Assembly (NCBI GenBank): GCA_003543035.1
Contig: DPJL01000169.1
Location: 4,662-46,007, forward strand
DNA from: Micromonosporaceae bacterium
Lineage (GTDB): Bacteria > Actinomycetota > Actinomycetes > Mycobacteriales > Micromonosporaceae
Reading direction: 5' to 3'
DNA: 41,346 nucleotides
Positions 17,087 to 25,758 of this stretch are shown piece by piece (positions within the stretch are counted from its first letter, which is position 1; every line of letters starts with the position of its first letter). A program made the position numbers and the translations under genes. A model generated the notes under the pieces. That model was given only the letters and a program-made list of their open reading frames with translations, was not told the DNA's origin and did no database searches.

Positions 17087-17338
17087 TCACAATCCTCTAA
17101 TCGGCGCGCCCAAGATTACGGCATACGAAACCCAATGGGGGTCATTGCCCAGGGCTGGCGGCAAGATCGCATACACCTGACGAAACCCGTTGCACCACAA
17201 GCGATGGCGGCCTTCCCAGTTAACGAACCCCAGGTAGCCCAAAGGCGTGACCCGTGTGCCGCACTCGTATCGCTTTGGCGATGTCGCGCACGCGCGCCGC
17301 CCGACGCAACTGGTAGCGGCTGTAGCGCTTCGCCCCAC
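17087..17338 (-). CDS. doubtful 83-residue ORF
   Basis: This frame begins with a GTG that has no good ribosome site, and ends 20 bp upstream of the secreted protein's ATG. It contains a plausible folded-looking stretch (GYLGFVNWEGRHRLWCNGF, then VYAILPPALGNDPHWVSYAV) with Cys and aromatic residues. Third codon positions are much less GC-rich than in neighbouring genes, and no signal peptide is present. It could be the tail of a lost secreted protein or chance. If it is not a gene, the gap 17077-17377 holds nothing else I can name. Confidence 0.25.
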   Translation of the reverse strand: MGRSATAATSCVGRRACATSPKRYECGTRVTPLGYLGFVNWEGRHRLWCNGFRQVYAILPPALGNDPHWVSYAVILGAPIRGL

Positions 17339-17377
17339 AGCGAAAGGGCAGGGAAGCCAAACGGCCCTCTGCCCTGC

Positions 17378-17596
17378 TCATGCCCGTGTGGAAGGCTGCG
17401 CCAAACGTTGTCGATGCACCCGGACGGCTTCCTGTAGCTCTTCCAGCTGCGCGATCGTGGCGCTCAATTCGGCCAACTGCCGGCGGGCCTTGCGGCGCAG
17501 CAGGACCAGTTGGGCGGACACGCCAATATCAAACACGGCCAGCCACGCGGCACGTCCGTCGTCTGCCGGAACCCGGTCCTTCGCCGCACTGGTCAT
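17378..17596 (-). CDS. small coiled-coil protein of unknown function
   Basis: The protein has 72 residues from the ATG at 17596 (MTSAAKDRVPADDGRAAWLA). After a short start it is almost entirely helical, with charged heptad-like spacing (LVLLRRKARRQLAELSATI, then QLEELQEAVRVHRQRLAQ). This suggests a coiled coil that binds a partner. It lies 88 bp downstream of the DUF574 methyltransferase gene on the same strand and may be cotranscribed. I recognise no family. Confidence 0.5.
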   Translation of the reverse strand: MTSAAKDRVPADDGRAAWLAVFDIGVSAQLVLLRRKARRQLAELSATIAQLEELQEAVRVHRQRLAQPSTRA

Positions 17597-17684
17597 GCCT
17601 GTCTCATTCCCTCGCCTAGGGCGGCGAAACATGAGAATGGAACAGCTTCTAGCCAGTTTCCCGTCGGAATCCAGAGCCGGGAAG

Positions 17685-18521
17685 TTAGGGCTTGCGGGCA
17701 ACGCCGCAATAGCCGGACACACCAGGCACCTCTGGCAGCGGCCCGTCGGCAAGCTCCGGGTGCCAGTCGTTGGGTAGCACGAGGCCGGGTTCCACCAGCT
17801 CGAAGTCGCCGAACAGGGCTTGGATCTCGTCATGGTCGCGCCAGTACAAGGGGCTGCCACTGCGGGCGTACAGGTTCATGACCCGCTCTCGTTCCACCGG
17901 GTCGACATCGGGGCTGGCATGGCTGATCACCATATGGCTCCCCGGGGCAAGCTGCGCACCATAGGCGGCCATCAACGCGGCTGGGTCATCCTGGCCACCG
18001 ACGAAATGCAGCACCATCGCGGCGATCAAAACCACCGGCTTGTCCAGGTCGATTTGCCAGCGCAGGTCGCGATGGTGCAACACCCTGTCCGGCTGGCGCA
18101 GATCCAGTTGCAGGACCGTCGCATTGGGATTGCCGACCAGCATCAAGCGGCTGTGCAGAACCGCTGTGGCGTCCACGTCCACATAGACCACCTTGGCCGC
18201 TGGCACCTGCTCTTGCGCAACCTCGTGGACATTGCCCACGGACGGCAGGCCCGAGCCTAGATCAAGGAACTGCGTGATCCCGGTACCCGCAAGGTAGCGA
18301 ACCGCCCGACGCAGAAACGCCCGGTTCTGCCGGATCACGGCGGGTAGCACCGGATAAGCGCCCACCACCCGCTGAGCCGTTTCCCGGTCGACCGGGAAGT
18401 TATGCAGCCCACCCAGGTAGTAGTCGTACATCCGCGCGGCGTTGGGCACATCAGTGTCCACACCGTCCTGACCCCAGTCACCAACAACAACCACACACGC
18501 ATCGTTCTGTGCCACTACCAC
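17685..18521 (-). CDS. DUF574-family SAM-dependent methyltransferase
   Basis: The 278-residue protein belongs to the S-adenosyl methyltransferase family (DUF574) that is greatly expanded in Streptomyces and relatives. The N-terminal signature DVPNAARMYDYYLGGLHNF is diagnostic. It is followed by QNRAFLRRAVRYLAGTGITQF, the SAM motif LDLGSGLPSVGNVHEVA, and VVYVDVDATAVLHSR. Members often sit beside regulators, but their substrates are unknown. The start is at 18521 (MVVAQNDACVVV). It lies between the isochorismatase-like gene upstream and the small coiled-coil gene downstream. Confidence 0.9.
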   Translation of the reverse strand: MVVAQNDACVVVVGDWGQDGVDTDVPNAARMYDYYLGGLHNFPVDRETAQRVVGAYPVLPAVIRQNRAFLRRAVRYLAGTGITQFLDLGSGLPSVGNVHEVAQEQVPAAKVVYVDVDATAVLHSRLMLVGNPNATVLQLDLRQPDRVLHHRDLRWQIDLDKPVVLIAAMVLHFVGGQDDPAALMAAYGAQLAPGSHMVISHASPDVDPVERERVMNLYARSGSPLYWRDHDEIQALFGDFELVEPGLVLPNDWHPELADGPLPEVPGVSGYCGVARKP

Positions 18522-18632
18522 GAAGTCAAGACGCCATCACTCCGCGTGCAGAACCTGCGGTCCAAACCGGACGGTGCTCGTCGCCTAGCGGGCCTCGTCC
18601 TCAGGTCGGTGTTCGCCCCGATGCTCTCACTT

Positions 18633-19193
18633 TCAGGACGTGCCGCCGAAGTCGACATCCTTGGTCTCGACCGTCCCGGCCGTCCGCCCGGGCGCCGTCT
18701 GGTAGGTCCAATACAGGTTCGTGTGCGCGATGACCTGATCCGGTGGCGGCGCCCCCCAGCTCGTCTGGTCTTCCGTGGTGTGGGCGTCGCTGACCAGGGT
18801 CGCGTCGTACCCCCTGGCGAACGCACCGTGCAGCGTCGAGCGGATGCAGGCATCGGTCTGTGCGCCGACAACGAAGAGTCGCCCGACGCCGAGGCCCGAC
18901 AGCACGGTTTCGAGGGTGGTGTCCTCGAAGGAGTCGCCGTAGTTCTTCTCGACGAGCGGCTCGGTTTCGCCCGGAGTCAGCTCTGGGACGATCTGCCAGT
19001 CGTCGGTCCCCCTCGCCATACCCTTGTCGGAGTGCTGGACCCACACCACCGGGATCCGTTCCTGCCGCGCCTTTTCGACTAGGCTGCCGACGTTTGCCAC
19101 GACCGTGTCGCGCTCGTGTGCGCCCTCGACGGCGCCCTTCTGCACGTCGATGACGAGGAGTGCGGTGTTCGGCCGGTTCTCGAGGGTGGTCAT
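18633..19193 (-). CDS. isochorismatase-like cysteine hydrolase
   Basis: This 186-residue protein of the isochorismatase/nicotinamidase superfamily shows the catalytic triad: Asp16 in LLVIDVQKG, Lys83 in VEKNYGDSF, and Cys116 in VVGAQTDACIRSTLHGAF. The cis-peptide signature precedes the Cys as usual. Cytoplasmic; the substrate is probably an amide or a vinyl ether but cannot be named. It follows the DinB-type gene on the same strand by 13 bp, and the two are probably cotranscribed. Confidence 0.9.
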   Translation of the reverse strand: MTTLENRPNTALLVIDVQKGAVEGAHERDTVVANVGSLVEKARQERIPVVWVQHSDKGMARGTDDWQIVPELTPGETEPLVEKNYGDSFEDTTLETVLSGLGVGRLFVVGAQTDACIRSTLHGAFARGYDATLVSDAHTTEDQTSWGAPPPDQVIAHTNLYWTYQTAPGRTAGTVETKDVDFGGTS

Positions 19194-19206
19194 GATCTCC
19201 CCTTAC

Positions 19207-19782
19207 TCACGCTGGTTCCTGTGTTGCAGCTTGCCATCGAGCCGGCGGGTCCTCACCGACCAGTCCGTCCACAGCCTCGCGCAGCAGGTCGGCGTGCCCG
19301 GTGTGCCGACCGTACTCCTCGATCAGGTCGCAAATGAGCCGGCGCAGGCTGGCGTGGCGACCGTCGGGCCCGGAGATGTGGACGAGTTGGTCGAGTCCGC
19401 CGTTGGCCAAGGCCGTGTCGAGCCTTGCGCGGGACCGCTCGACTGCTCCGTCCCAGAATGCGTATAGCTGCTCGGGGGTGTCCTTGGCGGCGGAGGTGAA
19501 CTCCCACTCGTTGTCGCCGTTCCAGTCGGTGGCATCCCACGGCGCACCAATCGGCGCACCGCTCAGCTTGACGGTGAACATGTAGTCCTCCACGGCAGCG
19601 AGATGCTTGAGCAGACCACCTAGGGTCAGCTCGGAGGCGCCGATGCGGGTCTGCAACCCGGTCGCGTCAAGGGCGTCGGCCTTCCAGCGGAAGGTCGTAC
19701 GCAGGCGGTCGAGCGCACCAACGAGGTGCTCGGTCTCGGTACCGGCAAAAGGCGGTTCCCACGGGTAGTCGATGTTGGTCAT
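19207..19782 (-). CDS. DinB/DUF664 family protein
   Basis: The 191-residue protein starts at 19782 (MTNIDYPWEPPFAGTE). It has the four-helix DinB plan with metal-ligand histidines in GGLLKHLAAVEDYMF near residue 60 and in LIEEYGRHTGHADLLREAVDG near the C-terminus. In actinomycetes many such proteins are mycothiol-dependent transferases or are annotated as DUF664. The activity here is not proven. It lies directly upstream of the isochorismatase-like gene in the same direction. Confidence 0.88.
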   Translation of the reverse strand: MTNIDYPWEPPFAGTETEHLVGALDRLRTTFRWKADALDATGLQTRIGASELTLGGLLKHLAAVEDYMFTVKLSGAPIGAPWDATDWNGDNEWEFTSAAKDTPEQLYAFWDGAVERSRARLDTALANGGLDQLVHISGPDGRHASLRRLICDLIEEYGRHTGHADLLREAVDGLVGEDPPARWQAATQEPA

Positions 19783-19837
19783 GCCAGCAATCGTCGCACC
19801 TGTTCCCGACACCTTCTGTCGTATATGAAGAGATGCG

Positions 19838-20788
19838 TCACGCATAGCGTTCAGCGGCGGCGCGGGCCTCATCGGCAATGCGCTTGCGCATTGAGGCGGG
19901 CCGGAGCACTTCGATCGCGGATCCCATGCTGAGGATGGCCTCACAGGCCCATGTCTCATCCTCGAAAGGGATCGTCATCTCGATCTCCCCGGTTTCGGTC
20001 ACCGGGACACCGGCCTGTCCGTGGACGGGGACCATCCGCCGCAAACGCGGTAGCGCTTTGGCCGCAACGCGGACCGTCACCTCGACCGCAGTCTTCTCCT
20101 CCTCCAGCTCCCTACGCGATTCGGCCCAGGTCTGAGCAAGATCGAACTGGTCCGGGCGCTCAGCCGGCTCGTCGAGCAGCTCCACCGATCGCACCCGAGA
20201 TACGCGGTAGGTGCGCCGCTGCTGGTTGCGCAGTGCCAGCAGGTACCAGTCACCGGCCGCAAGGATGAGCCCCAAAGGGTCGATCTCCCTGGTTGCTGCA
20301 TGCCCGTCGCGCACGTACTGAATGCGCACCCGGCGATCGCGCCAGACCGCGTCGGCGATCTGAGTCAGGCAGGGCACCGGCTCGGGGGTGCCGTAGAAGC
20401 GGATCGGATCGAGGTGGAATCGCTCGGCGGTCCGGCCGGCGCGGTCTCGGGCTTCGCCGGTAAGGCTCGCCCAGACCTTGATCCGGGCACCTTCCAGCAT
20501 CTCTCCGAGCCCCAACTGTTCCGCTGGGCCGGCGAGCCCGAGGAATGCCAGCGCTCCAGCCTCGTCCAGGCCGACCCCGGTCAGTCGGGTGCGGTAGCCG
20601 CCGGACAAGCGGTATCCACCTGCCGGTCCTCGGGTCGAACGAACCGGTACCCCGGCAGCCACCAGCGCCTCGACATCCCGCTGCACCGTGCGCTCGCTGA
20701 CCTGCAGCTGCTTGGCTAACTCCTTGCCGCTGGCCTGGCCGCGAACCTGCAACTGCAGCAGCAGGGTCATCATCCGCGAAGCACGCAC
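19838..20788 (-). CDS. WYL-domain transcriptional regulator (YafY-type)
   Basis: The 316-residue regulator has an N-terminal winged helix at residues 6-50 (SGKELAKQLQVSERTVQRDVE) and a wing with GGYRLSGGYRTRL. The central WYL domain holds REIDPLGLILAAGDWYLLALR. A WCX C-terminal region ends in LRPASMRKRIADEARAAAERY. WYL proteins sense ligands, often nucleic acids or small molecules. It is divergent from the methyltransferase at 20841 with only 52 bp between the starts. Control of that gene, and of itself, is the simplest inference. The start is the GTG at 20788; an ATG at 20773 is an alternative. Confidence 0.92.
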   Translation of the reverse strand: MRASRMMTLLLQLQVRGQASGKELAKQLQVSERTVQRDVEALVAAGVPVRSTRGPAGGYRLSGGYRTRLTGVGLDEAGALAFLGLAGPAEQLGLGEMLEGARIKVWASLTGEARDRAGRTAERFHLDPIRFYGTPEPVPCLTQIADAVWRDRRVRIQYVRDGHAATREIDPLGLILAAGDWYLLALRNQQRRTYRVSRVRSVELLDEPAERPDQFDLAQTWAESRRELEEEKTAVEVTVRVAAKALPRLRRMVPVHGQAGVPVTETGEIEMTIPFEDETWACEAILSMGSAIEVLRPASMRKRIADEARAAAERYA

Positions 20789-20840
20789 GCTTCAAAGTAA
20801 ATCGTTTGTAGACGCATCGCGCCCTCGTTACCGTCGCGCC

Positions 20841-21731
20841 ATGATTTACCAGCGCCCTCTGGCCTATCTGCTGGGGTTGGAAGGCACAGCACTGCTGCGC
20901 GCGTTCGGCGGCGATTACGATCGCGACTTCGAAGAGGCGCGCATCACCGAGATTCGCCGGCTGCTGGACAGCCCGCCGCTGGACACCGAAGGAGTGCTGG
21001 CCACCCGCGTTGACACTGTTGACGGCTATCGGGCTTGGTCCGCGACCTACGATCAGCCGGGCAACGGGTTGTTCGTCCATGAGCAGCCCATCGTGCACGA
21101 AATCCTCGACTCGCTACCGACCGGCGTCGCCTTGGACGCCGCCTGCGGTACCGGCAGGTACACCGAATACCTTGCGGCGCAAGGGCATCGGGTCATCGGA
21201 GTGGATAGCTCGCCCGACATGCTTGCCCGCGCCTGCACTCGCGTACCGCAAGCCGAGTTCCATCAAGGTGATCTGCACGAGGTGCCCCTGCCCGATGATC
21301 ACGTCGACATCGTCGTATGCGCTCTGGCGCTGACGCATGTTCCCGACCTCAAGCCGGTTTTCGCTGAGTTCGCCCGGGTCCTGCGGCCCGGCGGCCACCT
21401 CGTGATCTCCGATGTCCACCAGGAACTGGTGTCGCTGGGATCGGTACCCCGGATGCGTTCTGCCGCCGGTGAACCCGGATTCCTACCTGCGTACCGGCAT
21501 CGGGCTAGCGACTATCTCAACGCCGCCTTGCCATTGGGCCTCCAGGCGCGGCGTTGCGATGAACCTCGAATGCGCATCGACGATAACAATGCCGGGATGG
21601 CTGACGACATCGCTGTAGGGCCTTGGGATGGCTGGCCCTGGTCCCTACACGGCCTCGTCCCAGCGGCACATCGTGCCGCCTACAACGGAACGCCAGCGAC
21701 GATCATCTGGCACTTCCAGATCAATCTATAG
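20841..21731 (+). CDS. class I SAM-dependent methyltransferase
   Basis: The 296-residue protein from the ATG at 20841 (MIYQRPLAYLLGLEG) has an N-terminal helical cap of about 90 residues and a class I methyltransferase core. Motif I is VALDAACGTGRYTEYLAAQG, then VIGVDSSPDMLARA, and the motif-III-like segment is VLRPGGHLVISDVHQE. The C-terminal region is a plausible substrate lid. The gene is divergent from the WYL regulator and converges with cvnD, with an 11-bp overlap of their 3' ends. Substrate unknown. Confidence 0.88.
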   Translation: MIYQRPLAYLLGLEGTALLRAFGGDYDRDFEEARITEIRRLLDSPPLDTEGVLATRVDTVDGYRAWSATYDQPGNGLFVHEQPIVHEILDSLPTGVALDAACGTGRYTEYLAAQGHRVIGVDSSPDMLARACTRVPQAEFHQGDLHEVPLPDDHVDIVVCALALTHVPDLKPVFAEFARVLRPGGHLVISDVHQELVSLGSVPRMRSAAGEPGFLPAYRHRASDYLNAALPLGLQARRCDEPRMRIDDNNAGMADDIAVGPWDGWPWSLHGLVPAAHRAAYNGTPATIIWHFQINL

Positions 21732-22362
21732 TCAACGCGGCTTCTGTACGGTCCCCATCGGACGGCTGTGGATTCAGGCCGCGCAAGCGCATGACGTGTT
21801 CGACCAGTGCGATCAGCACATCCTTGCCGGATTGCCGGCTGCGGGCGTCGCAGAGCATCACCGGCACGTGGGGGTCGAGATTGAGGGCCAGCTGCACCTC
21901 TTCGGTCTGAAACTCCCGAGGAGCATCCTGGAAGCAGTTCACCGCCACGATGAAAGGCGTGCCCCGCCTTTCGAAATAGTCAACGGACGGAAAGCAATCC
22001 GCCAGGCGCCGGGTGTCCGCGAGCACCACCGCACCGAGGGCGCCGAGCGCGAGCTCATCCCAGACGAACCAGAATCTGTCCTGGCCCGGCGCCCCGAACA
22101 GATAGAAGACAAGATCGTTTCGCACTGTGATCCGGCCGAAGTCCATGGCGACCGTGGTAGTGCCCTTGAGCTCCACACCCTCCAGGTCATCGATGCCGAA
22201 GCCTTCCTCGGTCAGGTACTCCTCGGTGCGCAACGGCTTGATCTCGCTGACGGCACCCACCAGGGTGGTTTTGCCCACGCCAAAGCCGCCGGCTATGAGA
22301 ATCTTCACCGCGACCGGGATCTCGGCCATCGGATCTGAGTTGTCAGAGTGCGCGTAGTCCAT
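21721..22362 (-). CDS. cvnD: conservon GTPase CvnD
   Basis: This small Ras-like GTP-binding protein is the D component of a conservon. The preferred start at 22362 gives 213 aa. Motifs are the P-loop AGGFGVGKTTL, a switch-2 segment LFGAPGQDRFWF in place of the usual DxxGQ (typical of this family), NCFQD in place of NKxD, and CDARSR at the G5 position. In Streptomyces, CvnA-D proteins form a membrane-associated complex likened to G-protein signalling. The gene overlaps cvnC by 20 bp, so production is probably coupled. It is the last gene of the operon. Confidence 0.92.
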   Translation of the reverse strand: MDYAHSDNSDPMAEIPVAVKILIAGGFGVGKTTLVGAVSEIKPLRTEEYLTEEGFGIDDLEGVELKGTTTVAMDFGRITVRNDLVFYLFGAPGQDRFWFVWDELALGALGAVVLADTRRLADCFPSVDYFERRGTPFIVAVNCFQDAPREFQTEEVQLALNLDPHVPVMLCDARSRQSGKDVLIALVEHVMRLRGLNPQPSDGDRTEAALTID

Positions 22363-22729
22363 CCAACATCGCCTCGAAAATCGCGTCGCTAAAAGGGGGA
22401 TCGTCAGGGTGGGCATGGCGCACGACTATCAACTCCGACTCCAGCAGGTCGCCGAGAAACACCCGGACGATGCTGATTGGAAGGTCAAGGTGCGCAGCCA
22501 CCTCGGCAACCGAGATGGGTCGTTGGCTCATCTGGATGATGGCCACATGTTCAGGGCTGTAGCCCGCGCGAAGCGCTGTCGCCGGACGGGTCGCCGCGAT
22601 GAGCGCGACGAGGTCGAATTTGCCTTTGGCAGGGCGGGTGCGGCCTGACGTCATAGCGTAGGGCCGCACCACGGGACCAGCGTCGTCGTCGACCCAGACG
22701 GCATCAGGTGTTGGCTCCGGAAACGGCAT
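22343..22729 (-). CDS. cvnC: conservon DUF742 protein CvnC
   Basis: This 128-residue DUF742 protein is the C component of the conservon. The conserved N-terminal block VVRPYAMTSGRTRP is followed by DLVALIAATRP. A winged-helix-like region holds EHVAIIQMSQRPISVAEVAAHLDLPISIVRVFLGDLLE. The C-terminus is PPFSDAIFEAMLDGLRAL. It probably acts as an adaptor between the kinase/roadblock pair and the GTPase. It overlaps cvnD by 20 bp and begins 8 bp after cvnB. Confidence 0.93.
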   Translation of the reverse strand: MPFPEPTPDAVWVDDDAGPVVRPYAMTSGRTRPAKGKFDLVALIAATRPATALRAGYSPEHVAIIQMSQRPISVAEVAAHLDLPISIVRVFLGDLLESELIVVRHAHPDDPPFSDAIFEAMLDGLRAL

Positions 22730-22736
22730 CGCGGTG

Positions 22737-23159
22737 CTACATCTCGGCTCGGGCCGCGGCTGGCGACCTCGTCGGGGTGCTCAGGAACTGACCGACCCGA
22801 TTGACCAGCATGGCCATCTCGTAGGCGATGAGGCCCACGTCCGCGTCGGAAGATGCTTGCACCGCAAGGCAAGCACCCTTTCCTGCCGCCGTGACGAAGA
22901 TGAACGCACTGTCCAACTCGACGATCGTCTGACGGACCGAACCCCGGCCGATGTGGCGACCGGTGCCGCGGGCCAGGCTCTGGAACCCGGCGGCCGCCGC
23001 TGCCATATGTTCGGCGTCCTCCCGCGTGAATTCACGGGATGCGGCGATCAGGAGCCCATCGTTGGAGAGGACGATTGCTCGCTCGGCGTTTGCCACCCGA
23101 TCGACCAACTCGTCCAGTAACCAAGCGAGGTCCCTGGCCGAACCTGTCTTCTGCGCCAC
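22737..23159 (-). CDS. cvnB: conservon roadblock/LC7 protein CvnB
   Basis: This 140-residue Roadblock/LC7-domain protein is the B component of the conservon. The domain spans most of the protein, with LLDELVDRVANAERAIVLSN, DGLLIAASREF and AFIFVTAAGKGACLAVQAS. Proteins of this kind regulate Ras-like GTPases by dimer formation, as MglB does for MglA, so CvnD is the likely partner. It starts 3 bp after cvnA ends. Confidence 0.94.
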   Translation of the reverse strand: MAQKTGSARDLAWLLDELVDRVANAERAIVLSNDGLLIAASREFTREDAEHMAAAAAGFQSLARGTGRHIGRGSVRQTIVELDSAFIFVTAAGKGACLAVQASSDADVGLIAYEMAMLVNRVGQFLSTPTRSPAAARAEM

Positions 23160-23162
23160 TCG

Positions 23163-25490
23163 TCATCCTTCCTGACGATCGCCGAAATGGTTCATCGACA
23201 AATGCTGGGCTGGGCCGGCTTCATTCGTGGCCTCTTGGCGCCCTTGCTGGGTGCCGTGCTGATAGCTGCGCATCATCCGGCGGACCAGCTCAGGATCACG
23301 GGCCGGCAGCTCCTCGGGCTCCTCCTCGGTGGGGCTGACGGTCTCGTCTTTCAACTGCGGTGCCAGGCTTGCCTGACGCACCCGCCAGGGCAGGCCCGAC
23401 GGGGTCGTCGTGGCCTCCTCCGCCGCGTCGGGCGCGTCCACAGTGGACGGTCCCGGTTCTGGCGTCCGCATTGGCAATTGCGGAACCGGTGCCTCCTCCC
23501 TAACCGGCAAAGGCGGGGGGACGGCAGGGGTTGCCGGCAGCGAAAGGACGTCGTGGCGCCGGAACGAGATCGGGGCAGGGGGCGTCAAGTCGACGAGACG
23601 TTCAGGAACAGGTGCATCGTTGGCTTTAACCACCAGGTCGGCCGGAATCAGCACGATGGCCGCTGTTCCGCCGTAAGGCGAGTGCCGCAGATGGACCTTG
23701 ATGCCGTGCCGCTGCGCCAGCTTCGCCACGACATAGTGGCCGAGGCGGGAGGTGTCGGCGATGCTGAAGTCGGGTGGATCGGCAAGCTGAGCGTTCGCGA
23801 CCTCAAGGTCGGCGTCGCTCATCCCGAGCCCGCGGTCTTCAATCTCCACCACGAATCCGTTGGCCACCGACTGCCCGCTGACGTTGATGTCGGTGTATGG
23901 CGGTGAATACGAGACTGCGTTTTCGATCAGCTCGGCGAGTAGGTGGATCACGTCACCTACCGCTCTACCAGCGAGCGCGGCCGCGTCGACCGGCAACAGG
24001 TTGACTCTGGTGTATTCCTCGACCTCACCCTGTGCGCCACGCACGATGTCGATCATTGGAACCGGGCGGCGCCACGTCCGGCCGGCGGTGGCGCCGGACA
24101 GCACGATGAGGTTCTCCGCGCTGCGCCTCATGCGGGTTGCCAGGTGGTCGATCCGGAAGAGCTCTTCCAACTCCTCAGGACCGGCCCGGCGCTCCATCAC
24201 GTCAAGCATGCCCAGCTGCTTGTGCACCAGATTCTGGGTCCGCCGGGCGAGGCTGAGAAACACGTCACGCACCCCGCGACGCAGGTCTGCCTGCTGCACC
24301 GCGGCCCGAATAGCCGTCTCCTGCACCGCGTTAAAGGCTTGACCCACTTGGCCGATCTCGTCGTTGCCGAAACTCAATGGTGGGGCTTCGGCCGCGACAT
24401 CGACTTCCTGCCCCATGCTGAGCCGGTTGACGACCTGTGGCAGCCGGTTTTCAGCCAGGTCGCGAGCGGCCTCGCGCAGCTTCTCCAGCTGGAAAACAAG
24501 TCTGCGAGCGGTGGTGATGGAGATGATGATGGCGAAGATGACCGCCAGAAGTCCAAGCCCACCAGCCAATGCGAGCCGGATGATAACGCCGATCGCGGCG
24601 GGTGTCGCCAGCTCGATGGTGTGGTCGGCGGCCGCCAGTTCCACCTCTCGCATGGCCTTGACCGCGGGATCAATGGTTTCGCGCCAGGCCGCATCGGTGA
24701 GCGGTGGTGCGGCACCGGCCCGTGCCTTCTGCAGCATCGTGTCTTCGGCGTCGCGCAACTTCGTCATGGCCGGCCCGTTGGCCGCCCGCTGATAGAGCAC
24801 AAGGTCCTGCGTGGGGAGCTCCGGCGAGGTGCTGGCATAAAGGAAGCGCTGGGCTCCAACGAGTTTGGTGAACTCGGTGAGATCCTGCGCGGTCAAGGTC
24901 CCTGCTGCCAGCGCACCCGACAGCAGAGCGTCCTCTTGCGACAGCACTTCGCGGGCCCGGCTCATGGCGATCAAAGTCCGCGACTGCTTGGCGATCTCCT
25001 GATCATCGAAGCTGGAGATCGAACCATAGACCCGGAAACCCGCATCGATCATCGTCGTGAAGGTGCCAACGGCCGTTACCCGATCCACGGTGGACTTGTT
25101 GATTTGGTCCCGGTACTCGCCAAGTCTATTTAGTTGGTTCGATGCATTGTTGATCGAGTCTTTTAGCTGTTGGCTAGCGGCCAGGTCGAGGTTGGTGTCC
25201 GCGATGTGGCTGCGCCAGGCGGCAACTGCCTCGTCGGTGCGGGTCCTGCTGGCGATCAGGGCATCGCGCCCTCCGCCACCGCCCAGCACCACCACGGACA
25301 GCTTTCGCTCCTGTTGCAGCGCATCCACCAGCGCCTCGGTCGGTCTGCCGACTCCAGTGTCGAGAGTGCTGACGAACAGGAGGTTCATTCCCTCCCGCAA
25401 AGTCACCACAGCAGCAAAGATCCAGAGTGCGGTCATCGACACCAGCAGGGCGATGACCTTCTTACGTATGTGCAGGGAGGGGGATTTCAT
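23163..25490 (-). CDS. cvnA: conservon sensor kinase-like protein CvnA
   Basis: The 775-residue membrane sensor is the A component of the conservon. It has a TM helix at about residues 11-30 and an extracytoplasmic NIT-like helical sensor domain at about 40-295. A second TM helix lies at 299-326, followed by a HAMP region to about 400. A dimerisation region has His423 in NLVHKQLGML. The ATPase domain at about 505-620 has an N-box in LAELIENAVSYSPP and DRGLGM. A proline-rich tail of about 150 residues follows. Whether it phosphorylates anything is uncertain in this family. It is first in cvnABCD and divergent from the class II diterpene cyclase. Confidence 0.92.
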   Translation of the reverse strand: MKSPSLHIRKKVIALLVSMTALWIFAAVVTLREGMNLLFVSTLDTGVGRPTEALVDALQQERKLSVVVLGGGGGRDALIASRTRTDEAVAAWRSHIADTNLDLAASQQLKDSINNASNQLNRLGEYRDQINKSTVDRVTAVGTFTTMIDAGFRVYGSISSFDDQEIAKQSRTLIAMSRAREVLSQEDALLSGALAAGTLTAQDLTEFTKLVGAQRFLYASTSPELPTQDLVLYQRAANGPAMTKLRDAEDTMLQKARAGAAPPLTDAAWRETIDPAVKAMREVELAAADHTIELATPAAIGVIIRLALAGGLGLLAVIFAIIISITTARRLVFQLEKLREAARDLAENRLPQVVNRLSMGQEVDVAAEAPPLSFGNDEIGQVGQAFNAVQETAIRAAVQQADLRRGVRDVFLSLARRTQNLVHKQLGMLDVMERRAGPEELEELFRIDHLATRMRRSAENLIVLSGATAGRTWRRPVPMIDIVRGAQGEVEEYTRVNLLPVDAAALAGRAVGDVIHLLAELIENAVSYSPPYTDINVSGQSVANGFVVEIEDRGLGMSDADLEVANAQLADPPDFSIADTSRLGHYVVAKLAQRHGIKVHLRHSPYGGTAAIVLIPADLVVKANDAPVPERLVDLTPPAPISFRRHDVLSLPATPAVPPPLPVREEAPVPQLPMRTPEPGPSTVDAPDAAEEATTTPSGLPWRVRQASLAPQLKDETVSPTEEEPEELPARDPELVRRMMRSYQHGTQQGRQEATNEAGPAQHLSMNHFGDRQEG

Positions 25491-25758
25491 CGGGCCTCGT
25501 CCATGTTCGTCCTTCGCGGCCGGAGCATCAGCAACCTAGCAGTGTCCATTCGCGAGCTCAACCCGGGGACCCGGACAATCGCACCCTCTGTGCGACAACA
25601 ATCCGGAAACAGTTCATTACCGTGTCATTTCACCATGTGGGAAGCACTCGTGAGATCCACCATCTTCGCTGCGATGTGTTGCATACTACCGGCGTTGATC
25701 GGGACACCGGGTGCCCGTGTGGCATTATGCCGCAGGCGTTTGTCATGGAGGGTGTCCG
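25491..25758. promoter_or_regulatory. shared control region of conservon and diterpene cyclase
   Basis: This 268-bp gap separates cvnA (minus) from the cyclase (plus) and must hold both promoters. The cyclase has GGAGGG six bases before its ATG. I found no -35/-10 pair at normal spacing that I trust. Several short imperfect dyads exist, for example around ACACCGGGTGCCCGTGT near 25705-25721. An in-frame upstream extension of the cyclase at 25711 lacks a ribosome site. Confidence 0.5.

Noticed and set aside
23943..25133. 396-residue plus-strand frame
   Set aside because: Antisense of cvnA, which has clear domains; no support for the opposite strand.
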